Shown: positions 44,771 to 57,534 of the stretch, one piece after another
Layout of the letters: every line of letters begins with the position of its first letter
Position numbering within the stretch: position 1 is the first letter of the stretch
Source of the DNA: Porpolomopsis calyptriformis
Lineage: Eukaryota; Basidiomycota; Agaricomycetes; Agaricales; Hygrophoraceae
DNA: 64,000 bases
Reading direction: 5' to 3'
Assembly: GCA_951640195.1 (NCBI GenBank)
Contig: OX621164.1
Span: forward strand, 2,461,098 to 2,525,097
Notes under the pieces: model-generated
The model's input: the letters and a program-made list of their open reading frames with translations, nothing else
Database searches by the model: none
What the model was told of the DNA's origin: nothing
Position numbers and translations under genes: made by a program

Positions 44771-47700
44771 TCAACTCGCCTTTTTCCTCTTACCCTTGTT
44801 CGACTTGATATCCGGAGTGGTTGGAGGTGATGGTGCAGTGGAGGTGTTCCCGAGGGTCTTCACTGACATTTTGAGTTTTGGTGTTAGGCCATTAGATACC
44901 GGAGTCGGTGCATGAACAGCCATGCCATTGAGCCGAGGCGTCGGAACACTATCGGTGTTCTTCCGGTTCGGAGGGGCTGGTGGGTTTGCTGATATAGAAT
45001 GTCAATGTTACAGCAATCGAGAAAACTGTGGGAGTGCGTACAGCTTCCAACATGCTTTTTGAATAGATCGACAAAGATGGCCATCTCGTCTTGACTCGGG
45101 ACCCGCGTTGTCCAGGGTACAACAGGGGGTGGCTTATCAACCTCGTCCTCCATGTCGACATCCTCATCTTCACCATGTTGGGGATCCACAAACCGAGTTG
45201 CAGTTTGTGCATCGGCGTTTGTTCTCTCTTTCAAGAATTTCCCTATGAGCGGATCAAAGAGGGATTCTAGACGAGGAATCAGATATGTTGGACTGTCGAA
45301 CGACCCAGCGGCCTCCTTGTCCATGCGGGGTCGAGAATATGCCCCCGACACTGGTGAGTCGGATGATAATGCATCATCCGAGATGCCTGTAAAGGCTGAC
45401 TTGCCGAAAATATCCTGGAACAAAGTCTTCTTCTGGCTGAGATGATCGCCAACCATCGCTGGCGTTGACGAGCCCAGTTGCTGCGGCGACCGAGCGTCAT
45501 CCCCAACCAGGACAACGCTCCACATTTGGGTGATGCCCACCAGACTAAAAGATGACAAATTCGAAGAACACGATTGGGAGAGTGGGTACCATATGATATT
45601 GAGTAATTTGAAAGGAATTGTGTGTGTTCGATGCGGACTCGATGATCGGACTTGAAATACTGATATTTGCGTGTGGTGATCAGGTGACATTGGGGGGTGA
45701 AAAAGAGCGAATGAATCCTCCGACGGATGAGGAACAACAACAGCCTCAAGAAGTGAGAGTGTGTTGTAGTGCCATCTAGCTGCAGCCATGCTGTTAGCGA
45801 AGTGGAAACAGTAAGTCCGTCGATGCTTACCACCACGCCTGACAAGATCCCACAGAATGAGATCCTTGGCGCCAATGATCACTAAGTAACGACCTCCGCG
45901 GCCAACGAAGTGGGCACGGTTGAGGGTTTTGCATCCGGGAAAAGTTAGAGATTGTCGAAGGACATTGCTAGCAGTATCATAAAGAGCGAGGTAGGGGCCG
46001 AGTACAATCGCCAAGAGCGAGCCGTCTGGTGACCATGAAGCATAGGTAGGAATTTCGGAACGAAAACTGAAGGTTGAGCGAGAAACCCAGAATTCTGCAG
46101 CCAGCACAGTTCAGCTGAAGGTGGATGGACTTGAAAGAGGGCGCAAACCTTCTGAGTGTCCATCTTTATTCTTTACTCTCCGAATTTTCCACGTCTTTAC
46201 ATTCTCGTCTTGCCCAGTCGTCACGAGATTCAGACTGCAGCCACCGGAAATCTCAGGGCTAAATGCTATTGCTGACACTTTTTTCAATCCATGAGGTCGA
46301 TCGATCCTTGTGTTCAATATCCAATGGCGAGTTTTCCGATCCCACCACCAGAGCTTGAGATAGATTTCCCCTTGGGAATTGTCGTCGGCTTCTCGTCCAT
46401 CTATCGTGGCCATCCACTCCCCGGAAGACGAAATGGCGATATGCTCAACCCGGGCAGGCTCTAATGGTTTTTCATCTCGTCGGGAAACTCTATTCGAAGG
46501 AGAAACTTCCAATTCCGAAATTAGTTTGGAGGAGGATGGTGAATAGACTTGGAGCGAGGATGGGTGAGAGGAAGGGAGGATAAGGGTGGAAGTCGACGAA
46601 TGAACTGCAAGAGGAGCAAAGGCAGGTGCAAGGTGTGATAAGGGATCTATGTAACTCGGTCAGAACAATTATGAATGAGGCTTGATGCCACAAACCTAAT
46701 TTTAATCGAGAATAAGATCTTGATATTTTTAAGTTGCTGGCGCTCACAAATGTGTAAGTCGCATCTGCAAGGCCGAGCAAATACTCCTCTTGATCCCCAA
46801 CCTTACAAGAGGCAACGGTCTGAATGGGTGCACCTACCCTGGGAACGAATTCCTTCTTGCCCGTGTGCAGTTGCCAGATGACGAGAACGGCTTCTTCTCC
46901 GCCACTCAATAAATATGCGCCGTTGGCCGTGAAGGCGATAGACGAAACAGCATGCGCATGCCAATGCCAAGTTGTAGTCTGTGCCTTCTTCTCTACTCCA
47001 GTTACATTCGTTGGTATGTGTTCGTTGAGACAATACCACAGCCGAATATTGCCTTTGTCATCACCAGTCGCAAAGTATTCCTCTGAAGGATGGAACGCTA
47101 GACATACCAGCCGTTCCGGAGAGACAAACTTGGTGAAACCCGATGTGAGGGAAGACGTCATTGCAACGTACGCCTTGTGTCCAGCAATGGCAACCAACCA
47201 TGCACCGCTCGGGGAGCATGCAAGCCCGAAAGTAGACTTTGTTTTACCGATAGCAATGATTTCTGAGGATTTGAAAACTCTAGATTGGGCTGTTGCCTTC
47301 CTAGGTTTGAGAGAGACACGAAGAACCATGGAATTGTCGCCTATGGATAGCGGTGGCAGGCTTGGTAAGAATAGGAGCACGGCGTAATTCGTTGATGCGC
47401 ATGGCACTCACCGTCCGCGGATATCTTGGCAGTTCGCCGACTTGCAGCAACAAACACGAGGTCCTTGAATTTTTCATGTGCGCAAATATGGTGGATGGGT
47501 TGATTGATGTCGATGGTCTGCAAAAGCACTCCATCTAAGAAATCCCAGACCATAATACATCCATTCAAAGATCCAGTAATCAGCTGGAACACATTATGAG
47601 GGTTCAATGTCGCCGAGGTGATATCGTCTAGAGGTGGGGCAGAGGAAACCATGTGTTGATGAGAAGGAGCATATAGAGTGGAGACAACTTGGCCTGTGGC

Positions 47701-48026
47701 GACCGAGTGTATTTTCACAGACGATCTGACAATGGAAAAGAAATAGCTTGGAGGAGGAAATTACTTGTCGGTAAGTATTTCATTGAACCTCAACAGACAT
47801 ACCTTCCATCTTTAGTGAATATTGGGGGATGCTTACTTGCCGATGAGTCTGTGAGAGACGTCCAGGGCCAAGGCGAATTTACGACGCTTTCAGGTGACTC
47901 GGAGAGGACGTTTGGAGGCAATACATTTTGTTCTTTCCCTTTGCCCTTCCTTGACTGCTTGCTCTTTTGAACGGAGTCTGGAGGCAAGTTTAATCTTTGA
48001 GGCTCCCGGGACGTTGAGGCTGCCAT
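44771..48026 (-). CDS. UTP17: UTP17/WDR75-type WD40 ribosome-biogenesis protein
   Basis: Multi-exon gene, start MAASTSREPQRLNLPPD, end KSNKGKRKKAS at 44771. WD-like strands are spread over most of the protein: SSVKIHSVATGQVVSTLYAP, NGCIMVWDFLDGVLLQTIDI, GDDKGNIRLWYCLNEHIPTN, GEEAVLVIWQLHTGKKEFVP, DENVKTWKIRRVKN and WSPDGSLLAIVLGPYLALYD. This two-propeller layout with an acidic insertion (DEDVDMEDEVDKP) matches Utp17/Nan1, a t-UTP subcomplex component of the small-subunit processome that supports rRNA transcription and processing in the nucleolus. The C-terminal lysine tail is a likely nuclear signal. CACGTG at 48074-48079 precedes the start by 47 nt. Confidence 0.85.
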
Positions 48027-48073
48027 TGAAGAACCGCAAACGAAAAAAAAATATCATCAGAGTCTGCGTCTCG

Positions 48074-48079
48074 CACGTG
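48074..48079. promoter_or_regulatory. CACGTG (in GCACGTGAC) upstream of UTP17
   Basis: E-box core 47 nt before the UTP17 start; the flank makes GGTCACGTGC on the coding strand, the same extended word as before the DCD1 gene. Confidence 0.5.
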
Positions 48080-48147
48080 ACCTCAAGGCCTCTTCTTGTA
48101 AACACAACGAGCTTACAATAAGTAAAATACATCTGTTCCAAAGCTCC

Positions 48148-50253
48148 TTAACCACAACCCTTGTACCCTATAAGCACTCTGGTCGTCCGACAAGGTGTCT
48201 GAAAGTCCTCTGGGGTTGCCAACTTACGGGCCTCCAGCATCGCTTGACGTAACCTCTCCTCCTCTATTAGCTCGGCTTTCGAAAGAGGCTCGCGGAGTGG
48301 TGTTGGCCACCCAAATCTGACTAGCGAGGCCCACAGCGCTACCCTGATTTGCATATCTCTGGAGGGCGAGGTTAGTATGCTGGTTGAGGAGATAGTAAAA
48401 CGACAGTACCCACCCACGATATCGCTCAACAATCCGCTCAAACTTACTTCTGCTCTGCAACTCCTCCAGCTCTTCGTCATCGTCCCATCCAAACTGCTTT
48501 AGTTGATCCTTCTTATTCCGTATCCGATCCTTAAGTTCTTCCCACATCGCCTCCTGACAAGCCAACACATTCTGATAAGCTCGATAGAGGTTCATGGCCA
48601 AAGATCGTTCGCTGAGAGATGTTAGTCGCTCGAGTCTTTTCGACAAGTTTTGAGATAAGGAATCGTTCTCAGAGCCCGGGGTATCGGTCGTATACCACGT
48701 CATAGGAACCAGATTCTCGCTCGGTGCTGACAGAGGATCGTCCTCGACAGTGTCGATAGAATCAAAAACAGGAGTAGAAGAAACCACAATATTCCCACTA
48801 GCTGAGCGAGAATGAGTAGCTGGATCTGTGAGAGCGAAAGATGGAGAAATGGGCCGCGATAAATGTGATTGGGGTATATCATTTGTCGTTTGAAAATCAG
48901 AATCATCAGGGCAGGAGATTCGTCGAGGTAACGGCTGCATGGGTGGAAGGGGAGGCATCGGGAAGTTGATAATTGGGCCTAAAAGCACTTGTCGGAAATA
49001 CGTGGTAAAATAAACGGGTAGAACGGCTTGGCGAACGATTCGAGTCAGGTTTTGGAATGTCGCTTGATATGAAGGTTCTTACCAGTAGGACGCAGGTTGA
49101 TGAAACGACTTTCGAAAATCGAGTGGTATAAAGATTCCAGAAGTGCATGATCATGGGAAGGACCATCACTTGAAGAAGAAAGAGGAGATGGGTCAATTAC
49201 CCTTTGAGAGCTGTCGGGATAGTGCACTGATGCCGCGCGTCGAGTCCGAACACGCAAAGGGGACGTAAACCACCGTGGTAGAAGTGGGAATAAGATGTCT
49301 GAGGTCAGTGTTATATTGTAAGTTTATCACTTATACGTTTGAGAGGGGGCGTACCGTCTTCGACAACCTCTACAACACCACCTGGTCGGAGGACGCGATA
49401 AACTTCCTTCACAAAAATTTAATACATCGAAGAGTGTCATTTTGGTCAGATCAGTTACCTCAAATAAAACACCCCACTGGATTTAAGAGCTGAGATCAGC
49501 AAGTTCTGAAAGAAAGAAGTGAAGTACCTTGTTCTCTGGGACCCCTCTAGCGATCGAATGTATATGAACGTAGTCAAACTCATCTTCCTCGAATGGAAGC
49601 TTAGTGGTCAAGCTGACAACGGAATATAAACGTCTCCGGCCACAGTAAAATAGAGCACGGCGCACAAGTTGCCATGCAGCCATTGGATGCGGTCGGCTAC
49701 AAACGAATCGATCACCTTCAAGGGTATTTGCACGTTAACCAAGTCAAATCCAATCTACTCCGCATCAGGAGGAATTCATACATATGCGGGGCACACATAC
49801 GAAATGGCAATCAGGCCACTGTTTGGCGGCGTCTATCACCCACGACCCGTGCTATAGCAACCAGTATGTTCATCGAGTCTCATCAAGGGTGCAATGACTT
49901 ACCCCACAGCCTAAGTCCAAGCAACGAGTTGGTGGTCCGTCTGGAAAGTCGACAAATGATATTGACTCCTTGACGTGCCGCGTGAGTTCAAGGCCTAGTG
50001 ACTCTCTAGAATATTTGAGATGGGACATCGATCTGAAAATGGATGGACTAATTGCTCACAACTCTAGCACATGTCTTGATGTCCAGCGAGTTGGCGTTAG
50101 TGGTATGTCAAGAAGTTGCGGAGACTTACCTGTCATAGGAGACAGGATATGGCGCCTTTTCGGGGTCGAAGGAGTGGTGACGTTGGCCGTGCTTGTAAAT
50201 GAATTGGCTCTCCTTGGGATGTCTTTTGGAATCGAATGATGATGAGGGGGCAT
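48148..50253 (-). CDS. SAM-dependent methyltransferase domain protein
   Basis: Multi-exon gene starting MPPHHHSIPKDIPRRANSF. The class I methyltransferase core is in pieces: motif I CLDLGCG (near 49915-49935), motif II IGFDLVNVQIPLKVIDSF, the acidic segment LPFEEDEFDYVHIHSIARGV, and YRVLRPGGVVEVVEDDILFP. A long C-terminal half (residues beyond about 230) is disordered and then helical (KRLERLTSLSERSLAMNLYR, NKKDQLKQFGWDDDEELEEL). The large C-terminal extension is common in an agaricomycete family annotated only as methyltransferase domain proteins. Substrate unknown; a LaeA-like role cannot be excluded. The gene is followed 121 bp later by the UTP17 start. Confidence 0.82.
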
Positions 50254-50764
50254 TACATGTACCAGCTCTAGGAGGTGACGGGGGGATCATGAAAGTATCC
50301 GAGAGGATGTCAAGGACAACATATGTACATAGCCATTGAACAACCGATTGCCAAGCTTCTCATCGATGATACTCTTACACTCACGCTAGTCTCGAGTGGG
50401 AAACAGCCGCCTTTGACTACATCAACACATTTCTTTCAGACAGCCTTAGTTTGAGGTCAATGCGCTAGGGCCAGAGCATATAGTCGGAAGTGTTGAGAAA
50501 GACAATTTTTCGTTTGAGACGCAGATGGCTTTACAAATATCGCACCTTTGCAGCCGGTTTCAATGATGCAACCCACGCTTTACTTCTTGATGAGCTAGAT
50601 ACAAGCAATTTGAGGGCAATCATCGAAAGCCTTTAAGCCTCGATGATGGTAACGACAGTGAAACCCAATATCCTTGCTTGCTTTTAGCGAGTGAAATTAA
50701 ATTTATGGCAAGAGAATACTTAAAATCAGTTGGAGTCACTCACAAAACGGAAGACCATCACATC
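50254..50764. other. Spacer upstream of methyltransferase and beyond GNL1
   Basis: 511 bp; methyltransferase promoter and GNL1 3' end. No additional gene or repeat seen. Confidence 0.55.
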
Positions 50765-52994
50765 TTACTCCTCATTGTCCGAGGACCCTTCGTCTGGTGA
50801 AAGCACACCAAACCTCCCAATCCCAGCCGTTGTCCCAGGAACAAAAGTGACGTCTTCGCTGTCCTCGTCCGCAGATACTTCGTCGCTCGGTAGCGTAACG
50901 TCTGGTTGCTCATCTTCGGTTTCATCGTCGCATTCCTCGTCTGTCACGTTGATATGAGGTATCCATATTCCTGCGCCTACATTCCCATGCAGCATGATCG
51001 TAGACATAACGGTGCCAGGTGGCCAAAAAGCCCAACCAATCCGGCCCTCCGCCAATGCCCGGAGAACTTTAATGAACAAGTCAACAGTTGCAACACGGGT
51101 GAAATCGAATGGATACGGACTGGCATTCCCAGCGCGATTAACGTCCGGTCGTCCAGCCTTAGCTGTCACCCATCCTTTGGATTCCGCAAATCTAATGAGG
51201 AGATCCGTTGTTGTCCAAGTAACGTGATTAAGCTTATCTGAAGGCTTGATGCCATCTCGCCACGTTCGCTTGTCTTCAACTTGAAGGGAGTTGAAAGTGG
51301 GATGGGTTAAATCGTAAATTTGCTCCAAAGGCAGACGTTGCGCGACGTAATGAACACAGGTGGAAATTGCAGAAACCCGAGAGATCGGCAATATACCACA
51401 GAGGACCTAGACAACTTAGTTATACGCGACGACCTTCATGCTGACAAGTATACCTGCATCTCCATTGGCACAATGTTCGGAAATACCAGTCCGGGACAGT
51501 CAACGAGTCGTACATCAGAAGTCCAAAACAACGTTTGAAAATGCTTGGTCTAAGAATGCGGGTTGTCATGTCAGTGGGATAGAGAAAGGAAACAGGACCA
51601 GGAAAGAACCTTGCCGGGTGTTTTGGACGCCCGAACTTTTTGAATATTGAATAATGCATTAACTAAAGATGATTTTCCAACATTCGGCTGGCCTAGGCGA
51701 AACGTTCAAATCAAACCAAAATTCACCGAGAAGAAATCACCGATCACCAATCAATCCAATGGTTAGAAACTTGCGTTCTAGTCCAAAAAAAGAATCCGGA
51801 TCAAGTGTGTGGGCAGTTTTGTCTCCCTCATCCTGCAACTGGGGCTCCGGAGTCCCAGCCTTGTCATTCTGTTCGTCCGATCGCAACAAACCCTCCCAAT
51901 CAATATACTTATTCACGGGACATCTCCACCTCGCTAATTTCTGTTTGTCTTGGCGAATTCTTTCCGGGGGCACCAGCATTTCTGCGTGAACTTCCTTCAA
52001 GGCATGAACTAGAACAAATATGTGATCAGTTTTCTCCAGGCAACCTGAAGACCTGATTACAAACCCAAACGGTGTCTAAGTCCATCTGACAATCGGGGTT
52101 TATGGATTGTCCCACCTTGGTGATATGTACCAGTTTCCTTCTCCACATATGACTCAACTGGCACAACTCGGAGTCCAGGATAGCGTGTGCGAAAATAAGC
52201 GGTCCAGGCCTCTGTTCGCGTTGGGCCAGACATATCTACCTTGGTAAGCACAAGGATCACTTTATGACCAGAGAGATACGCTTGTAAGCTGGGCGGATAA
52301 TGTAAAAGTGGACACCGAGAGTCAAGAAGGATGAGGATAACTTGAGAAATTTCTGTGACACGCCATCTGAAAAGTAGGTTGGAATGTAGAAAGAAAGGAG
52401 AGACTTGTAAGAATGTTGGACGCACAGTTGTCGCCAGGCCTCGATATTGCGTTCAAAATAAGGGGTCGACCGAGGAAACCTGAGTACCGGCTTCCCTGAA
52501 TCCTGAGACTCTATATCGTCATCCCCCTTCATCCACTCTCCAACCAAAGTATCCGTATGGGCAAGCCACTTGTTGAACATGCCTTCCTCATTCTTCTCCA
52601 CTTGTACCTTGGTCATATCAAATTTCCATTTTGGTCGCTTTGGTAAAGTGAACGTTGCAGCCTTTGAAGTACCCGAGTCACTATTCTCTCCAAGAAACAT
52701 TGCACGATCGTCGAAAATGGCAGCCTCTGGGCCAATAGGTCTCGGCAAAGCAATGATTGATGCCAGAAACTTTGTTTTTTCCAAGAAGTCAGGAGTTGGT
52801 TTGAGAAATCGAGACTGCAATTGGCGGGACCGAGGGACGGCAGTATTATCTGTTCTTTTTCCCGGATGGTTCGGTTTCTGAGTCTGACTTGGGTCCTGAG
52901 CGTCAGGGGGAGGTGCATCTCCGCGTTTTACGGCACGTTTGAGCTGTAGCTGGGCTTTTCGCTGCTTTGTTGAAGCAGGCTTTCGACGGCGCAT
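50765..52994 (-). CDS. GNL1-type circularly permuted GTPase
   Basis: Start MRRRKPASTKQRKAQLQLKR is the basic nuclear/nucleolar N-terminus shared by GNL1 proteins. FPRSTPYFERNIEAWRQLWR precedes the GTPase domain, whose motifs come in permuted order: G4 LVLTKVDMSG, then G1 QPNVGKSSLVNALF, then G3 DCPGLVFP. This order, G4-G5-G1-G2-G3, defines the YlqF/YawG family involved in ribosome assembly. Length and C-terminal WAFWPPGTVMSTIML then an acidic tail (DEECDDETEDEQ) agree. Multi-exon, with a short intron inside WRQL/WRVTEIS. Likely an accessory 60S biogenesis factor, by family. Confidence 0.88.
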
Positions 52995-53533
52995 CGATAT
53001 TTGAGTTCGATCGATCGCAATCACCGTCACACGATTTGGATATAAGCCGGGTGCTACCCCGTTTGGTTACAGTTATTCAAGTGAAAGTGCGGCCCAAGCG
53101 CAAGAAGCGGAATGAACGTAGTAGAGCACCAAGAGGCAGAGGCGAACATGAAGGTTTCCCTTCTCTTGTCAGCAAATTTACTTGGTAACCTAGTTCGTAG
53201 TCACCGGATCCGGCTTGAGGAGTCGTTTACAACTGTGAAAGACAAAGCACGAGCATCAGGGTACCCCGGTCTCCCCGGCCCGGCCCCTCGATTGTCAAAA
53301 CCGCATTCGCTCCTGCCATAGTCTTATGGTACTCGCAACCACGAATGAAGGGACCCTTGTCCGTTGACATTTTTTTCAGAGGAGAAAGTTTACTTGTGGT
53401 GTTACCCGATGTGCACCGCCCCAATTCAAGTACTTGCAGTAATACAAATAGCACCATGATGACCCAAAACATAGTTATGGCAATAGTACAAGCAAACCCA
53501 TGAACGGTCGGGCACCACTGACGTGTGTCCTGA
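52995..53533. other. Spacer between VTA1 stop and GNL1 start
   Basis: 539 bp. A minus frame with one hydrophobic stretch (FWVIMVLFVLLQVLELG) overlaps the VTA1 end but has no supporting homology; left unannotated. Confidence 0.5.
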
Positions 53534-54922
53534 CTACCGGCCACCAAGTATAGCCAGCGCAGCACGTAACTCTTTCTTCGATGTCTCTAAATCTTCATAA
53601 TCGAGTGCCGAAATGGCAAACCGCGCGTGCTTCTGTGCTGCAATTATTACAGCCGGAGTCAACTCCACCTCAGTGTCCTGTTCCGGCTTGGGAGGATGGG
53701 CGAAATACACGGGAACTGGTGGCGAAAAGCTGGTAGGTGGGGGCGGAGGTGGCATAGGTGGTGCGCTCGGTATCAAAGATGATCCGGCAAGGGGAAAATG
53801 CGGAGACGAGGGTAACCCTGCACTATTGATTTGGTTGCCTTCGCTGTCACCCACCATCTTGTCTGGATGATTATCGTAGAACGCACCGCCCAGATGCCCC
53901 GGTGTCGCGGGTGGAGTCCCGTTTCTGACGTACCCTTCTAGCCTGTGCTGATTCTCCCACCCACCTACCCCGCTGTTCCCTTCGGTGTTATCGTCAACAC
54001 GGGGCGACCCACCTATGGTTCCTTGTGGCGCAATTGTGCTCCAGCTCTCAGGCGTGTCATGAAGATCCTTCGGAATTCCGCGGTGTGGAGGCCCTGTGAC
54101 GTGGGTTGGCGTGATATCAGGGAATGACACCTCTGGAGGTGGAGAGGTTGGTTGGGGGGGTGAAGGTGGGACAGCCGGAGAGAGCGGTGGTGGAATGGGT
54201 GTTGCTGACGCTTCGCCAGAATCAGCTGGGATGGAGGGAAGTGAGAGGTCCTGGGTGGCACCCGCAGGTCCTGGCGTGGGTTTGCGACCCTCACGTATGG
54301 CTTTTGCAATATCAGCTGCTTTCCATTTTGCGTAGCGGATCTTCTCTTCGTTCTGCAGAAATATCAATGAGTGATGGCGAGAGAAAATTCGGAACACGCA
54401 CAGATTCAGATACATCGGTGTTTGAGAAAACCTTGAGGACCTCGAGAAAATTAGCGGCCGCTAAGAACTTTTTCGCGGTCAACCTAGCCGATCCAATCAG
54501 GCCCTATCTAAATAACAGAAAAATCTGCTTTACTTGTTTCCTTCACCCTTTCGGTCCTCGTTATCCGCAACGGAAAACACTCTAAGTGCGAAGTTTTCGA
54601 CGTATGCGGAACTGACGTCTTCTACGCTGACGGCGTCAATTGGACCAATATTCTCTTTCATGCGCTCGAGAACATCAAGAAGTTCAAATAGCACCTTTCG
54701 AGATGCCTCATCCTTTGGTTTGAGAGAGATACCGAGCTCTGCGGCAAAGCATGCACCTGGGATGTGGTTCGACGTCAAGAGATGAAAAGTGTTTGGATAC
54801 GCAGACCTACACCAATAAGCAACGATGGGGTCTTGGGATTTAACCTCCTCAGCACGTTGTAAGTATGGAGAGAGGGGCTTGAGCAAGGCCGTAAGTGGTG
54901 GCAGACCAAAGACACGCGACAT
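53534..54922 (-). CDS. VTA1: VTA1/LIP5-type ESCRT-III regulator
   Basis: Start MSRVFGLPPLTALLKPLSPY is the conserved first helix of VTA1. The N-terminal tandem MIT-like region has YLQRAEEVKSQDPIVAYWC and FLAAANFLEVLKVFSNTDVS; a Pro-rich unstructured middle (residues about 190-390) links to the C-terminal VSL domain PAVIIAAQKHARFAISALDY with the terminal ELRAALAILGGR. VTA1 dimers activate the Vps4 ATPase that disassembles ESCRT-III in multivesicular body formation. Length and arrangement are normal. A few short introns split the N-terminal half. Confidence 0.93.
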
Positions 54923-55070
54923 GGAAGTTCTGACTGATCATTACACAGATCGGATTATAAACCGTATATTGTATTCGCAGAGAAATATCAGTCTCGAGCA
55001 CCCAATACCTGCTGTAATGTAATGTCTAGAAAATGGTATACCCAGAGTGGTGTGTGAATAAACCCCAAAA

Positions 55071-56205
55071 TCACCAATGCCCGAGGGCTACCCTTTCTCT
55101 ATCGAATCCTATCTCAAGCCAGGAGTTGATGCCTTCGATCGGGCCTTTGTCTTTGTCAAGGCCAACGAAACCAACTCTCTGATAGACCTTGCTCGCCGCA
55201 TCGTTGTCGTGAGCCACAAATAAAATTACGCGTTCCCTTAAGATGAGAAGGCTAGACAGTGGGTTCAATATCAGAGTCTTCCTTTCCACGGAAAAAAAAA
55301 AGGTACGGACTTTTTGCAAACGTATCGGACCAATCGCTCCGCACAGCCAAGGCGTCGCCAACTCGGGCTGGTGAAAACCTTGGTTATGGCAGCCACTGGA
55401 TCGCTGTCGCGAGTAACGGCCACGATGGAGGCTATCTCAGAGGCCTCTCCCGGTCGTTTAACCCGATGTATCCACAGTTGACGGCCGCGCACGAGCAACG
55501 TAGCCTCTTCTAAAGCACGGTCCATTGTCAGAATGAACGGCTCCTGAAATAAATTAAGATGTCAGTAAATGTGTCAATGTAGATGCGGGAGATACATGCC
55601 GATGTTTGAGCGAAACCGTAACATAGAGCTGCAGCCTCGGGAATATCGTCCTCTACCGCGAGGCGGAGGTCGTAGGTCAGATACGGATGGAGTGTCGGCT
55701 GTCGATTAATGAACGAGCGGTTGGTGCAAAAAGTAAGCGTTGCTTCATAATAGGGCTTTTGGTAGAAGGGCAGGAGCGTGAGCCGCGACCAGAGGGTCAC
55801 GAAAATGGTGGTGATGAGATCGGTAGCGAAGACAGAATAAACCCGTTCATAGGGTACAGCTCGATGCAACGCGTTGACCAGAAGTTCGATCCGAGGCTGA
55901 AGGGACTGAGCGTCGTGGTGTGCGGAAGGGTGAGGGGAGAAGATGAAGATGGGATAAGTACCCATCGGACCGGTGGTACACGACAGAACAAGGTCGGCGA
56001 CATTCTCCTCCGAGCCACACAATATCCAGAGTTGGTCAGGGGAGAGGGGTTCACCGGCTCGCTCTTTGGAGAGGGCTTTTAACGCGTAGGAGGACAGGAT
56101 GTTCCCATCGGTGGGATTTCGGTTGACAGCATCCCAGAATGATTGAGGCAGGGAAACAGCAGAGGTTATGATAGAGAGGTGGTACTTTGTGTTGAGGCCA
56201 GGCAT
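55071..56205 (-). CDS. GNAT-fold N-acetyltransferase domain protein
   Basis: Start chosen at the ATG of MPGLNTKYHLSII, since the longer frame begins with TTG. Middle exons read VEDDIPEAAALCYGFAQTS; the C-terminal domain has TLLVRGRQLWIHRV, AVTRDSDPVAAITKVFTSPS, then WRRLGCAERLVRYVC, matching GNAT motif A (R/Q-x-x-G-x-A) for acetyl-CoA binding, and NDAASKVYQRVGFVGLDKD motif B. It is a fungal-specific GNAT type with an added N-terminal half; substrate unknown. Two to three short introns. No acetyl-lysine or toxin-resistance context nearby. Confidence 0.75.
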
Positions 56206-57534
56206 GTACAAACGCAAGCAAAAGGGTAAAAGCAGAAGTGGATGATGGACCGCCGCCTGGGTATCGCGAATTTAAAGGGGTGTGGCGGTCGTGTCTCTCT
56301 TTGTAAACAACAGCCACCGTCTGTGGCAGGGAGTATTGGGACATATAGTGCGAGCAATTGAAGGCACCGCAACCTCATGGAACTTTTCGAAAGAAACCAT
56401 CCAGGCGGAACGCAACGGAAGAGAAAACACTGCATGCAGGGGGAGGGATTAGCAATACGAGTGTATGAATCACCGTCTTTGGTAGCTCATTCATAGCCTT
56501 GTGTGCAGATGATAGTAAGGGACCTGGACGGTTAAGGGAATTTTACTCGTAATTAACGTACAGAGTGCATGGGCGCGCTTGCCCAGACCTATTGAGGCAA
56601 CGTGTAGAAATCCATTTTTGTCGCATAATAGAGGGAAAGAAGAAAGTTGAGGAGGCAAGCAATCGGCCGTTTCAGAGGTCCGCCTGGTTTGAGTGAGAAA
56701 TGCGAATGGTGAAGGGGTATAAAGTGCGACAAAGGGAGGGCTGTGAGGTCTGGCCGTCTGTATATTTGAGTAAGTCTGTATTCGTGAAGTCTGTATTCGT
56801 GTTTGCGGCTGTAAACCAATTAAACGATTAAACCAATTAATGAATGATTTGCTTAGCTAATATTCTCTCTGTCCAACTGAAACTCGAGATCTTCAACAAG
56901 ACTACGAGACAGCTGGTCGTACCCTTCGCAGCTGTGTTGTGGCATCAGATCCGGAAATATTCGAAGCTTTAGGTCCAGAGCGCTTGAGCCAAGGTCACCC
57001 CCCCCACGAAAAAGCGCCGCATCGCATTTAATGGCTTACCAACCTTGGGAAGGGATGAGATGCGGAGCGCCTAGGGTGTCTTCTTGATTCATAGCTATAC
57101 ATGATTCCCATGCTGCGATACACGGGCGACCCAAGAACCCGAAGTCCTAACTATGAATATTCTTTTCCCGAACGAAGACGGAGATTCCCAAGTTGGAGTG
57201 CTGAAAGGCACGTTCGACATCCAGCTGGCAAAATGGCACTGCGTGCTGTGCTTTTAGAGCGCCCGTGAACATTTTCTGCCAACCTACGGCATATGCAGGC
57301 TCGAGTGTGGAGATGACTTGAAGTAGAAAGGTGATCGATTCCATCTGTGTACGTACACGTCCTGTATGCAACACACACATAGCCTCGCACAGGGACAAGT
57401 ACACAAGGTCGACCCTTCATGTTTCAATCCATCTGTCAGATATATAGTTTCACGCGTTCGCGACGACGTCGACTATTTATGTTTGGCAACAACCCAAGGT
57501 TTCAATACGACCAAACAACTGCAAAGACCCGTTC
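56206..57534. other. Large non-coding spacer between divergent genes
   Basis: The longest gap (about 1.33 kb) between the GNAT gene start and the POP3 gene start, which are divergent. It holds tandem repeats (listed), AT-rich runs near 56810-56870 and small unconvincing frames. It likely contains two promoters; I found no gene. Confidence 0.55.
56772..56840. repeat. 15-bp tandem repeat plus an 11-bp direct repeat
   Basis: AAGTCTGTATTCGTG occurs at 56772-56786 and immediately again at 56787-56801. Just downstream, aaaccaattaa occurs at 56813-56823 and 56830-56840. These lie in the spacer between the GNAT and POP3 genes; function unknown. Confidence 0.7.

Noticed and set aside
53227..53565. 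Minus frame with a membrane-like stretch
   Set aside because: It overlaps the VTA1 C-terminus and starts with a long low-complexity tail; no known family recognised.
54124..54585. Plus frame of 153 codons over VTA1
   Set aside because: Antisense to the proline-rich middle of VTA1, which produces long Gly/Trp-rich frames on the opposite strand.
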